The notes beneath the pieces are model-generated. The model was not told the origin of the DNA. It saw only the letters and a list, made by a program, of their open reading frames with translations, and did no database searches. DNA of 64,000 bases, from NCBI RefSeq assembly GCF_910592395.1, contig NC_088311.1, positions 2,546,501-2,610,500 of the forward strand. Direction: 5' to 3'. The position numbers were made by a program, and so were the translations under genes. Within the stretch, counting starts at the first letter, position 1; each line of letters opens with the position of its first letter. Source of the stretch: Lineus longissimus. Its lineage: Eukaryota; Nemertea; Pilidiophora; Heteronemertea; Lineidae. Positions 42,965 to 56,300 of the stretch are shown in pieces.

Positions 42965-43003
42965 CAGGTGCCGTGCCACCTGCCATAACATGCCCACGTG
43001 GGC
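42965..43003. promoter_or_regulatory. GC-rich E-box cluster with two palindromes
   Basis: CAGGTG (42965-42970) and CACCTG (42977-42982) face each other across six bases. Nine bases further on is the perfect 12-base palindrome GCCCACGTGGGC (42992-43003) with a central CACGTG. CAGGTG/CACCTG pairs are the target type of Snail/ZEB factors, and CACGTG that of Myc/USF-type bHLH factors. The island is markedly GC-richer than its AT-rich surroundings. Its function is inferred only. Confidence 0.3.
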
Positions 43004-43649
43004 GTCACCCTGTGTTAATTACCCGACCTGTCAATAGGACATGCATGTGGAACAATAGCTATGAAGGGTTAAGCCGGGATGACAACATCTCCAGCATTCG
43101 ACATTGTTATCCTTTGGCCTTAGATCACGGTATTGTAATATCTGTGTCATCTTACAAGAGCCTCTATATGTGTACGTCATTAACTATGCGATGAGTTGGT
43201 GTAGGGGTCTAGTTGGAATGATCCAGATCAGATTTTAGAGTTCAATCTGGCAAAACCAAATTTGCTGCACATAATTCAACTCCATGTACATGTTACTGGG
43301 AGTAGTAGATGTGAATCAGAACATGCACTGTTTCATCTGAAACAGATCTATTGTGCATCACCTGCATAGTTTTAATTGTCTTATCGTTTCAAGTTGAGAT
43401 GGAATAAATGAAACCGTGAATCGTGATGCATTGCGTTTTCTATTGCATGACCTGGTTCACCCGTAAGTCTTCATTAAGCCGTTAAATCTATAGTTTTCTC
43501 ATTAGACATTAGACAATTCTCTGACGACAGCCCTCGTTATAATAGTCTGTGCTGTTCTCAATCAAAGTTCAAAAGGCAAAATGAAATAAATATTTGGTTT
43601 ATTACCCAACCAATACCAACACTGACTGAACTGAATCCAGTGGTCCTCG

Positions 43650-43915
43650 TTGATTGTGACTGTATCCCGGCGCTGTGTTCTTGTCGTTTGTTCTCTATTG
43701 ACAGAATACAGTGTATTCCATTTGGTTGTGACATCATCCTTACAATTTTCCTTGATTATGACTGTGTCAATAGAGATCATCCTTGGCTGTGACAGTGTCT
43801 TCTACGATTGTCTTTGGTTGTGACAGTGTCCTTGGTGGTTGTCCCTGGTTTTGAAGGCACCTCCTTAGTCTTAACATTGATTCTGATGGTCCTTCGTGGT
43901 TGTAATGTTGTCTGC
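43650..43915. repeat. Degenerate 31-bp tandem repeat
   Basis: Variants of GGTTGTGACAGTGTCCTTG start at 43724, 43754, 43785 and 43816, a regular spacing of 30-31 bp. More diverged copies lie near 43652, 43837, 43879 and 43898. Minus-strand frames through it show recurring TVTTKD-like peptides, which is a consequence of the repeat, and they are broken by stops. Confidence 0.7.
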
Positions 43916-46900
43916 AGTGTTCGTGTTCCTAGTTGTTGCAAACAACCACACCTAGCTGCCTTTATGCCATCTCTAAAACGGTGCTCATTGAGTATATTTT
44001 TCATGAGTCCTCAAAAACCATGTCTGAATGAATTTATAATTAGAGCTGATAAGCACGGGTCAAGGTTGTCGAATCACTGATAATCCTTTTGTGATAGTTC
44101 TGTTTTATCATGTCTCATTCGTATACTCCCTCATGATTAACTTTGGTGTTTAACAAGATGTATAAAATACATCATGCAATAGTTTGATGGTGGTTTTCAA
44201 TCCATCTGTTCCCAATAATTAAGGTGCTTGCTCTGCTGGGTTGATAGTTATTGCCCCATTTCTCTGATTTTTTCGATTTAAAGCCATTGATTGACGCTTC
44301 CCTTCTTTTGAAAAAGTCGACCAGGATTTTGAGTTCCTTTGAGTGCTACGTGTCTGGTGTCGACCTGGCTAGCTTAATAAAGACTAACTGACCAACAACC
44401 TACTGATACCTAGCTGCATAGTCACTTCATTTGTGGTATCAAAAAAAATATGCAATTGATAAAGAGTAATCATTAGAGTGGCTGATGATTATAAATTTCA
44501 CAGGATGTGAATTCATCTCGTGTCTCCATTATGATTTATTATACACTTATTTCATGACAGGTTGATCCGGTGAGTTGCATGATGCCTTCAGCCTCGCCAA
44601 GCAAAATGGCTTCAAATTTTCATCTCAGTTTACTGAAGATCAAAGTCATCATTTCATGGAATCCTTAATAAGTGTGCACCATATCCTCAAGGTACGTGGG
44701 CAAGCTTCTCTAATCTTTGCCATAAACCCCGCTGGTGTGACAAGATCATGACTCCGTATTAACCATGGTCATATCATCTAACGCAAGGGTCAAAATTATG
44801 AAATCAGATGAGCTGGGCGAGGAATGAGTTATGACAATTTCGTCCCTTTCTTGTGGGTAACAATTTGTGAACTGTTGTAAGAGATAAGGTGGTATGTTTC
44901 GGAAACTCTAAGCAGTGTGTTGGCAAAACTAATGTGGAGCCCTTTGGGTCATGACAGATTACTTAACTTCTTTGCCTGAATACCTTTATAATTCTCAGTC
45001 TTCAAGTAACTGAAAATGGTTAAGAGGTTACTCTTCTCAGTTAACTGCTAACCCCCTCCCCCAAATTTTGTGTGCAACGGTGACACCTGGTGTTAAAAGT
45101 TGTAATTTTTCAAAAGAGTTTTCATTATAGATCTATCTCAGTCAGAGTGTTGTTTTCTCCAACATGCTCTAGCACTAATATCAAACATCAGAGATCTGGG
45201 TTAGATCACGTCCTGCCACGCTCCTTGACCAAAACCAGTTCAAACTTTTCACATTATTTTTCTTCAGTAAGTTCATTAGCCGGATAGTCTGTTTGAAACA
45301 AACTCGCTCATTCAAATCCCCATCATCAAATAGGAACTGGAGGAAACATTGTACCCTATACGTTCCATGGGGAGGGACATTTGAGCTGGGCAATTGTATT
45401 TCTTTGATCGCATATAGAGGGCTCATTCAAATTTGCTCGGCCAAATTTCTCCAGGCTCTCGATTATCGAGTTGTGATTCTATGTATTGTCTGTGTTCACT
45501 GATTCATCCAATGATATTGGATAGGTTGTGCCACTGAGGAGTAACTCGTAAATTGGGTAAAAAGTTGTTTTACTTGCGAGGTGAAATATCTGAGACCGTG
45601 ATTCATAGCTTTGTTAACTCGTGGAATTGATTGCAGGTAATTACTAATCCCAGTCCTTTGAAGACCTGAATGATTGTCTTGGTTTTCATCATATGAGATA
45701 GGGAAGATATGGTTTGTCTCCATTATCTTTGCATTTTCTTTAAGATAACCTAAACCTAAGAACACCTTTCATGGCACTCATTGCATCTGTGATGGGGTCT
45801 TCCTTTTTCGTTCAGACCTTGGACAAGTCACTCTGCAATGTGTCTCGAAGATCCACAAGCCTTGTTCAATTCATCAAGTCATATTTTGGGTCCTTTGGAA
45901 TGTTTAATTCTTCAATTTGTGGAAACCTAAAATGTCCTTGATTCTGAAGGACACAATTATGAGTTAATTTGTTGGAAACCTAGTCTACATCTTTTGCGGA
46001 CACTTTTTTCAAGGAAAGTAAGTCAGAAATGTTTTGTCCAGATATCATGCATTACTGTTAGAAGGTTACATGATGAATTATATTGGATAACTTTTGTGAG
46101 CAATGTTGTTAAGCAAGAACCTTTGTGAGCATTTAGCATGTATTTAAAGTTTGGAGGCAAACGGTGACTGACTCAAGGGCATTTGGTGGCAAATCTCACT
46201 TGTCTATTTCACCTCAAGAAGGCCTGAATATTTATGTTTTATGTTTGGATAAATGTTTAGGAAATTCTATCAACTCAGGTTGAAGGAAAATAACTTAGCG
46301 TTGACTGTTCCCCTTCCTCGATAGAATCTGACTCGATGAAAGAAAGGGCAAAGATAATATGGACAAAATGTAACGATGATATGAAGAATATGAAAAACAT
46401 AATCTAAAAGAACTGGACGAGTCTCAAATATAGATATAGCTTTGTTATTCGCTTCTGTCTCTATAGAGGTCCAAACCATTCTTATGCCTTATGTAACAGA
46501 ACTCAGGAGACTTTTGTATTGTGAGCTTTTTCACCCGTTGTAGAACCAGGGTCGTGTACATAAACTGAACATGAAGTTTGTAAATTGTGTTTGTAGTAAG
46601 GGTGAAGTGGTGGTGCAGGATATGTCTTTTCCCCCTAATCTTCCATGTAATTTTTCTGCCGAGATCAAATGAAGTTAACTGGATAGACAGCCGATCTGTA
46701 GACAAAAGATGTATGTTTACCGTTCATATTGACACATAAAAGAAAAACTTTTGAGTTGATGTGACATTTCGGATGAAATGTAAGATAATGAAATCCTAAA
46801 CTCTGTTTTTTATCAAGGACAATGGCAGTGAGAAAGCTGATATAATTGGACACATCGGTGACGCGTAATTCATGCAAAAAACTTAGAGCCGATTTGTTTG

Positions 46901-49900
46901 GCAACATTAGAACACTACTCAATTATGTAGGCCTACTATACAATTCATCTTTATGTCATCGCCTCACTGGGAAAGTGTTCCATCTTTTTCATTGGTAATT
47001 TCTTGACCTTGACCTTAATGCAATTTTTGCCCATCTACTGCGGTCTGTCTGGCCTTCTCTGCTCGTGGATCCTGGGAGATCAAAACACACTGAATGAGAC
47101 AGTTTATTTTTATCTGGATACCCCCGGGTCAGACAACCACTGTATCGAATCGCCTCGTAGTTCCGCGGTCATTTTTCATCAACGGACGCAGAATCCTGCA
47201 CACTTCACTTCTCCTGCAATGCTAACACATCAAGCGAAGTTTCCTCGAGCAATCTTGATAAAAAATTGGACGCAAAATATATAACATTGCGCCGCATATT
47301 TGGCAGACGATGGCCACGAGCTAGGGGAAAAAGCACTGGCTCGCACTCTGCCCTGATCAGTGGGTGTGATTCTCCTCGTATTTTGAGTCTGTTCCATGTT
47401 AAGCTTTTCTATGTTTTATCTAGAACTGTGGGTGTAAAAGCCCAGGGCATCTTTGGTGACCTTTGGTTGAAATACAGTAATCCATGTGAAAAAGTATAGT
47501 ATTTTGAGCGGTCACTGGTGGTCAGTGTGTTGCAAATTTGAAGGTCTAGTACTTCTACACCTGCTTTATCTTTATTTTAACACATTATTCAGATTGTTAT
47601 TTCAAATTGAGAATGAGGCCAATAATGATCTGTAGCTTTCGTGTATTTCTTCACCTAAACTAATTTTCTACTCCACTGATCAGATAATACTCCGGTGATT
47701 TGAGCCCAACTCAAAATAAATGTATTTGCAATATATTTCATGTTTCCCACGCCGTACTGGTAGAAATATTAATGAATCCCTGCTTAATCAGTTTATTTGA
47801 GCCGTGTGGAACTCGTATCACCTTTTGCAAAACGTGTAATTCTGGCCTTTGTAATTTGATAGAGGAATTATGGAATCTTTTTCGATAATTTTCCGTATGA
47901 ATATTTCAGGTGAGGTGATATAAAACCGTCATTAGGTTGAGACCTGGCCACAGAAAGTCTTCATAATTGGATTGGGGTGCTAATAATGGACTTCAGTTGG
48001 ACAAAATTGACGAAACAGAGTAAAAGTTTTATGTCCACTCCAGCGGTAAATGTGTCATTTATTGATGAAAAATAGAGGAAAGTGTCAAGATGATGGTTAA
48101 ATTATTTGGTATGTGGATTGGGCGATTGTATTTCTATCTCAGTGCTCCATTGAGTTTTATGGCACTCTTTTTTTATTGAATTTGTCTCAGTCTGGCAACA
48201 CTGTTAATCATTATTGATGAATTAACTTCTCAATATCGTACCCATGCTTAATCAAGTTATACATATCATGTTAGTAATAGAAATGGGTTAATTCACTCAG
48301 CTACATTACATTTGCAAACATTAGCAGATCCTGATTTTGACACAACATTTCCTGAAGTATGCCCAAACAGCGTACTTTTTTCCACTCGACGAAACCCGCC
48401 TAGAACCAAGACGAGTATGTAACAAGATTGAGCAAATTAACATGTGCCATCTAACACGATTTAAAACCGCCAAGACCTGTCGAACACATACAAGTGACGT
48501 TCACTGGAGGCATATGTGGTCTTCCCACTTAGCTTTTCCCTCCCTCGTACGCAGTGGAGGAAATTAATCATTGTCAGCGGAGATTATTTTTGTCTTTCCT
48601 GATGGTACATTTTGAATTTAGGGTGTACAATCATGTGCATTATAATAGTTCACAGTGCGAAACAGCTGTACCCTACGTTGTTCTGTGTAATCATGAAAAC
48701 AATACAGCACAAATATCTGTACGAGATCAAATTATGATAAACAACTGACATGAGACATTCTACTTAGTATTTGTGAGTGGGTCACGCCAATAACAAAGTA
48801 GCAGTAGTAGTGTCAGTTGAATTTCATGACTACCTTGACCAGTTTTGAGTGGTATGAGAAAATCAAATCCAATTATAGGTGAAGCGTGTTGCCGCTAAGA
48901 TGCTGCGCTGTTGGAAGGACATATTTACAATTGGGGGGAAAATAGCTCTAATTAGGGTTCAGACTAATTTGCAAGTAGATGGGGCTTCTTGTTTGAAGGC
49001 AGCACCAGTGGCTTCAGTTCTGATATTTCCTGATTGGGCATGATTTAGGGAAAGTAAAGTGGCGGATATATCATTGGGCAATGTCATAGGCAAAGGGAAG
49101 TGATCAGTCAGTTCAGAATGCTTATCGGAACAACCAAAATGAAGAAAAAGGCGAATTCAGTCCTGTTAAAAATACAAACTCTCTGACCCCTCAACGACAA
49201 CACCACTAAAACGTAGACCATCAAACGTATATTTCTGTTGACTTCTCTCATAGAGTGGATGATCAATACGTTTATGGTACAAAGCCCAGAATATGGAATC
49301 CCAAACTCCCAGCAACAGTTTCGTGCAGCCACTAACGTAATAGGGGCTGCAGACATTCTGCGACCAACATAAAACATCGCTAACCTTGGACTTCTTTATG
49401 ACGCGATCTCCAGACACCCTTACTTTATGACTGCTAGAAAAATCAGTCGAGGGTTAAGACGGCGGTGCCTCGTGGGTGCCGCCTGAAGTAGCCATGGAAT
49501 TGCCTTTGTATTCTAAGTGTCCAGGGAGAATGATGGGGCTGTGATATCATTTATAATACAACATCCTCCAGCGAGAAAAAAAAATCACACATAGGAAATA
49601 CATAGCACCTGATTTATCTTTTACATTAGTGGACATAATGCTGGCGTGTTTGTTAATATCAATGAGGCCAGGTGATAGACCAAGAGAAAAGGTCAAATTT
49701 GATGACTCGAGATTAATGTGTTGGCTACTGGTGCGATGAGAAAATTATCTAACTTTTTCTTGGCTATATATATGTACGTCATTTCGTGAGGGGGAAATTA
49801 GCCGGTGAAACAAAGGGACACAATGCTTGGCTGATTTCATGTCTTCAGTGACGTTTATTTGAATGTCCTGACGACATCACCACTAAAAAGCAATTCTTAC

Positions 49901-50067
49901 TAAATTTTATGTTTTGACAGGTTAACACGAAAAGTTGACCATATCCATTAACTTGTGTCTTTGGCGCGTTTATTGCTGGCCTTGCATTAAGGATCATGGA
50001 AAAAAGGGAAATGTGCTTGGGAATTGTAGGAGAAAAAAAGAGGTCTGGACAATGATGCAAGGTCACT

Positions 50068-50091
50068 TCATCATCATCATTATCATCATCA
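50068..50091. repeat. Imperfect (TCA)n microsatellite
   Basis: Eight TCA/TTA units, with one substitution in the middle, form a short trinucleotide run. Confidence 0.9.
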
Positions 50092-50799
50092 GGTTAATAT
50101 CGTAGGACTTGATAATGCTTGTGATTGTTTTCCGCCTTGTCAGTGTTTGATGTTAGATGGAGTAGAACTACGAAGTATGTTGGGGTACACAATTTGGAGG
50201 AGAAAACTACCGGAAACTACATTGTACCTTTGAGATTGGGAGAGAAGAATAATGGACACATATTCATCGCAAGGTTGATGGAATCAAAATTAGAAAAGAA
50301 AATGTCAGATTTGCAAAAAGTACTGGCCTGAGCTTGGATGTCATTTTTTGCTTCCCAAGCTTCTGTCTGCGGTTGAGTACTATTTATTATCTAAAGCTCC
50401 ATGGAATTTGCTTTTTTTGCTAGAGTGTGGCAGACCTTTTCATAACAAGTGTCGCGGTGTCGCTGTGATTGATGCGGTTTGTGATCACCGTTTGCCATGA
50501 ATCATTTTGCGGGCTGCGTCTGTCAGAACAATGTATCATTTTCTTGACCATCTGTGGACAAGTTTAATTATGAAAAGTGTAGTATTTAGGAGATTACATT
50601 GATGTTATAGGAAGACTCCTGGGCTGGTGGCTTATCTCTTGTGTGAGCATTGGCATGCCGGTACAGATATTTGCATTAGAAACCGATTGAGGTTTTTTGT
50701 TGGTTTTTTGTTGTTGTTTTTTTTTTATTCGTTCTCTGTGTATGATTTTTATTGCATATTTGTGTTGTCTGCTCCTTATTTGGAGGTTTTTTACAATCA

Positions 50800-50800
<1 letters not shown>

Positions 50801-50831
<31 letters not shown>
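50801..50831. repeat. (TTA)n microsatellite
   Basis: About ten uninterrupted TTA units occur here, followed directly by TCGGCCCAGCGCC. It lies in a T-rich stretch (50690-50790) with several T homopolymers. Such ATA/TAT tails sometimes mark the 3' end of SINEs, but I see no polymerase III promoter near enough to support that here. Confidence 0.95.
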
Positions 50832-53159
50832 CGGCCCAGCGCCTTTCAAATTATGATATTTTTTAGATTATCCTCGCTGTGGTGGATGTGTATCCTAAAA
50901 TATCTCTTCATATCCACAAACCCTTTCATTCGAACTCAAATGGATTTTCTTGTGAAGGACTAAGAGATTCTTTAAAGTACCGGTGCAAGTCTTAATCTCC
51001 TGTCCACATCTCTATATTTGAATCTAAAGCTTTTTTTTCTCTCGTCATGCCATTTGCTACGGTATCCATTTTATCCGCTTTTCTGTGGGAATGATATATA
51101 TTGCAACTCATTGTTATCGATTCTCGTAAATGGAGAAAAAATTGGTGGCATTTCGGTGGATTCCATCCCCCTGCATTATTTTGTAAAGTTCACATGTCTT
51201 AAGCTCGGATTTGACCATTTGGTTATTCGTGTCTTTGATCAAGGATTATATGACGTTATCTTGCGATTTTGATGTGGAGATTGCCATTTGGTCACCAAAG
51301 TCATTTGTCATTCGTTTATCTTTACATATGATCTATTCGCTCGTCCTCCGATGGCGAATTATACTTTTTGGGCAAAAAAGATACCATCGAATTTATGTTG
51401 ATAAACACAGACCTGAAGATGTACATCTCGTTCACAAAGAGTTGTGAACTTATTTTATCTTTGATTTTGAACACTTTAAATTTTTTTATTGAAGTTCTTA
51501 TAGATTTACTTATCTAAGAATCCTGAAATATCTGCTTCTTATCTTAAGATGTATTCATCCCATTGTAAAATTCTAACTGATGAAGCTTTTAGTCAAGTTC
51601 GGTTTATCGTGCTTGTTGCTCTCATCTGCTCAAAGAATTGTTCGTCCACCAAGAAAGTTCAAAGAGGGCAAATTTAATGGCTGACCAAAGTAATGCGTGG
51701 TCAAGGAATGGATGGAAAAAGGTTGAGATAATGAGTTAGTATCATTAAAGCTGTGTCCGCTCTATGTGGCGGCGACTCATTTCTGGCAGGATCAAAGTGG
51801 ATGATGGACAGAGAACGTGAGAAAGCATCGACGTCGACCAATCAACTCTTGTCGTTGTTTGATGGAGAGGGGCAGCTATAGACGTTGCACTTCCTGGAAT
51901 CTTCGTTACAAAGTGAAGCCAAGGGCAAGAGACCATTTGTTTCAAAGTTTGCACATCAAGGAATCATAATAACGCTTTTAGTTTAGGTCTGATTATAAAT
52001 ATCTTAGTCACTAGTTCAAGCACATTAGGTATGAGATTACCAAAGTCACTTCGATGTTGCGAGTGTTTCCACTTGAGTTCCCTGTTTCGAATTCTACCTT
52101 TCGAATTTGAAGTTGTGTAGCTGCCATTTCGATTTAAATCAGATTAGGTAAACCAACGGATGTGTCGAGGCTTCATTGAGGCAAATATAGCACTTTCAGC
52201 CTGTGTTCCAACTGTAAAGCCATAGAGTGTGTCCAGATTAAAGGAAAGATCCATTTGGACATATTAGATAATGAATGTAGTGAATGTTTCTTTTGATATC
52301 CTGTCTGGGGAAACTCTTTATCTCAAGTGAAGTAAAATAAACTGAACATCTTTCGGTGTATTATCGCCTGGTCAGTTTGAGCGATCACAGAGCATGTATA
52401 TACTACTGAAGTAGCCAGCTTCTCTTTAAGAAAGAAGTCGCTCCTTCTGTCAAGGTTTTGGTGAATGAAACCTTCTTTTCTTAAATGAACTCGAATATGT
52501 TGGGAACTTCTCTCATGTTATACCATCTAGCCAGTGGTTTGTTCAAGCACAAGTAGAGATTACCGATACAGCCTTCTTGACCTTACGTTTAAGAAAGAAC
52601 TCGCAGCTATGCAGTACTTGTACTTGTATTACAGCCAACCTTTAATTACTGAGGATTTTGTGATTGAAATTGAAGAACTGTTGTCTGGCGGGCTGGTTGC
52701 CATGGTCACTGGCAAGATGATGACCAGTGCCGCGGGCTGATGATGTCATGGTGTCCACTTTGCATGACATAAAGTGCGTGGATTTGACAGGTATCTAAAT
52801 GGAATCATCTCATCTGAGAAAATTTTGCCCATTGCTAATGAACTGACCACTGGTCATGAGTATAGCTGATTTCAAAATTTCATAGCCTGATGGTGTATTG
52901 ATGAGGGCCGAAGTGTTATGGAAGACTCGTTAGCAAATGGGGGTGGCTGCTGTGTGTGACGCTCTTTCGCAGATCACTTATATCTGTATCATGATGTGTT
53001 CTGAGATCATGATTGTTGTGGCCCTGTCCGGAATGGATTGAAAAAATACGTTTGATAGATATGGTTTAATAAGTTTCAAGCTCTGACTCTAATCAATTGA
53101 GTTTTGGAGTGAATTTGGTTGTCATATATCAACAACGGTATAGCTACATCCAACATCAC

Positions 53160-53344
53160 ATGTTTACCAGGGTCTATCCTGAAACTTGAGCTGTTCAATT
53201 CGTGCTAAAGTTCGAGCATTTCTGACCGGTACCCAGTTGTACAGATGGAGTGAAGTGTTAGAGACATGTCCAATACTCGCACCAGGCATGGGTTCGAACC
53301 TTGCATCGCTAGCATAGAGAACCGAGCCTCTGGACCACAGCCTT
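53160..53344 (-). mobile_element. tRNA-derived SINE-like element
   Basis: On the minus strand there is a polymerase III A-box match TGGTCCAGAGG (53337-53327) followed by a perfect B box GGTTCGAACC (53300-53291). The B box sits in a TΨC-like arm whose five-base stem pairs at four positions around the TTCGAAC loop. The A-to-B spacing (37 bases start to start) is shorter than in a normal tRNA and no full cloverleaf forms, so this is not a functional tRNA gene. Downstream is a non-tRNA body containing CTGGGTACCGG (around 53230), which resembles a motif I associate with SINE bodies of several invertebrates. The 3' end is estimated. I saw no clear target duplication or A-rich tail, which suggests an old, truncated copy. 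Confidence 0.55.
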
Positions 53345-56300
53345 TAAAGTTTTCTTTAACAAAAATCCCAATAGAAATATGAGAATTGAAAGGGTTAATT
53401 CGATTCTGAATTGTATCCAATGATGACCAGTGTGATCCTCTTGACCAGTGGAGAAACAGATAGGTCCGCATGATGCGGTAGCGGTCATCTCGCCCCAAGG
53501 GTATAACGGCTCGGGTATGATGTGTACATGAGGCTAATGATTCAAGTAATGGGATTGAAATTGATTAACAAAAGCTTGCAGAGGAAATTGAACAAAAGCT
53601 CTAAAATCTTCCCCCGTGATTGAACTCCGTGTGGTCATCAAGAAGGCTGGCATGATTTCCTTCTTTAAGTATAGTACTGACCATCATGATTGCCTGCGGG
53701 GAGGCCATAATACTTTGAATCATATGCTGTGACTTGCTGGTGTGATTTCAATGACGCTTTGACGTGGGGACTCATCGTAACAAGGTCTCATTATAATCAG
53801 GCGATTCTGGGTTCAGCATTGCATGATCACAAGAAAAGTACAAAACAATATGTGTCATCCTGTGTGAAGGTTTATGAAATAAGCGCCTTCTCTCCTTCTT
53901 GTCTTATATACGAGATTGAGGATGATGATGGACTAAAATGTCAGACCAGGATCGCCCAATTAGAAAAGGATTGAAATGGACTCGAGTTGGATTCTATGTG
54001 ACCTCTTTATAAATGGCAGTATGGCAGTCTCCTTCTCTGTAATTCATACTGCTAGTCAATCATGCTCTCCAATTTCAACATTTGGATAATTCTCAAAATC
54101 AGGTTTGATGTGAGGCACTGCTGCTACCTCTGTACAATGATCAGTCACTACTGGCCAGAAGGTCTTATCACCAACCATGTGCAATGGAGAACTCCTTTCC
54201 GAAAAGGTCGCTAGGTCATTAAAATTGATATTTTCTCCGAAGGTCGCCTTTTCCGTTCATTTCAATTGCTGATTAAACATACTTTCAGATATATATTGAG
54301 CCCTAAGTTGTGAATAGTTTGGCTCTTCTCCCTGGAAAGAAGAAAGTCGACCTGATGCTTTTGCCACCACTGCCATCTCAGTATTTTCGGGGCCAGGTGG
54401 TTTCAGCATAGGACCACAGACCGGCAGCATCCCTCTTCTTGAAAGAGATACGTCTCCGCTAGTTCGGACATGTTGTTCGTACGGAAGAAGACAGACTCCC
54501 AGAAAGCAGCCGAATTGGAGCACGGAACAAGTCGGCGGCAAGAGGAGACGTGTAATATTGCTTGATGCAGCGAAGTGAGATGGCAGCTGGTCATGGTAGA
54601 GACATGATGGAAGATGCAAGCGAGGAAAGAGAATGGCGACGGTCCCTCTCACTTGTGATGGCTTAAACCGTCATGATGAGTTAAGTAAGTATGCCTCCCA
54701 AGAACTTTTAAGGATAGTTTATTCTAATATTAGACTCGCTCACTCAAAGCAAAAGACTTGCTTGAGGCACCCGACTCCAGGAATGAAAATTCTTAATGAC
54801 ATAAAAGAACCTTGGTATGAGGCCGGTTTGTCTGCCAATCATGAGTCTGAAAAGGTCACTAAATACGTGTGACAGCGATGTCATATATAAAGTCATCATC
54901 GAAAACATCACAATTGAAAGGTTTCAGACGGGTTCCCTTCTGGCCAAGGTTTTAGGTTCTATTGTGAAATTAACTTTTCCTTGCATAAAGAAAAAGGTCT
55001 ATTTCAATATTTCCTTACATAAACGGAGACAAAACGTTTCACAATTACCTGAGTTTTGATAATAGCGAGACTTGTGATTGTGACATTCATATCAGGTTAA
55101 GATCAACATTGGAGACAACCTGGATAGGAGACTTTTCTTTTGGGATTTACTTTTGGCCTGGCTTCTCTCGTTTCATTTCTTCTCCCGAAACATATGAGTA
55201 ACAATTGGCTATTGTCATCGTCCTACATTCTATTGTTCGTAGTCATTTGTATGTATGTTATTAGCCTTGGTCTTGCGCTAACGATTCTGTTTTAAACTTG
55301 CTGCCGTTTCTTAACAGAATTGTGTGCTGTGATATAACCATGTTTAGATACTTTTATTTACGTTTTTGTACATTCTAAAAGTCGTGATGCCATCTCAGAT
55401 AATGTACAAACTTTTTATGAGGTCATAAGATATTATAGCCGGGGGCTACCATGGCAACTGTATTGTTAATTTAATGAAAAAAGTTACATTATCTGCGGGA
55501 GTGTTTTGTTATATTTGTGCAAATGTTGAATAAATACGCTATAATCTGTAGCAGGGGTCTACCCTACAATGGTGATAGTGCTTTGTTTTATAGTGTGTCA
55601 GGACAGATAAAGTCCACTTTATTTTTAATTCTTCTCGATCACGAGTCAGTAGACACCATCTTGCTAGGAAGTCATCTTTCTTAAAACAATAGCCTCGTGC
55701 AATATCTCGTTCGCTGATTTTTTTTTCTTTCTCTAAATTGCTGTATCTTTGGCTCTCTTCGTTTCCAAGTTAGGACAAATCATACAGTAAAAAAAATACA
55801 CAAACTGCATTTATCCTCGTTAAGTTCTTTTGTCTATTTCTTGCGACATTATTTTGACTGTATGACCAACCCCATCCTTATTTCTTCCCTTTCTGTCTTT
55901 GCAGGAAAGGACTGTTAGGTCTACTGATGATCGTGTCTTCCACAGCCACTGACCAGGAATAGGAAGAATAGACGATGCCATTGTATCATATTGACCACGA
56001 CCAATTTTCAAATTTAAACAGTGATGGGCACGTGATGCAAAACCTTCACTGTTCATGGCGGCATATCTTGCCACAATATCACTCGGCATGTAATAGTTCC
56101 ATTCATGTCAGTGAAACTGTCCAGTCATGTCAGTGAAACTACAGCTATGCAATGATTTTGAGTTAAAAGGTCAACTTCATGTGCGCAAACTTTCATCATC
56201 CACCGGCTGTTACCAGGTGACCACTTATTTGAGGCTCATCACTTTAAATGATAAGTGAGTCTGTGCTCCGATAAATTCAGTTACTTGAAGAATAGAAGAA

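Larger units (their letters stand above)
43916..53159. other. Non-coding stretch, no gene recognised
   Basis: Nothing is recognisable as a gene. The longest frames are below about 95 codons. It holds the TCA and TTA microsatellites and a T-rich patch at 50690-50860. Confidence 0.6.

Noticed and set aside
45181-45426. 81-codon minus-strand frame that reads smoothly
   Set aside because: Natural-looking residues, but no similarity I can name, and no supporting acceptor or donor was established.
54257-54652. 131-codon minus-strand frame, with plus-strand text faintly like the end of a LINE reverse transcriptase (RDMMEDASEEREWRR)
   Set aside because: No catalytic reverse-transcriptase motif nearby, stops close by in that plus frame, and a length expected by chance.
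55870-55960. Strong plus-strand splice-acceptor-like tract ending at about 55905
   Set aside because: All three frames after it reach a stop within about 20 codons and the short peptides are not recognisable.
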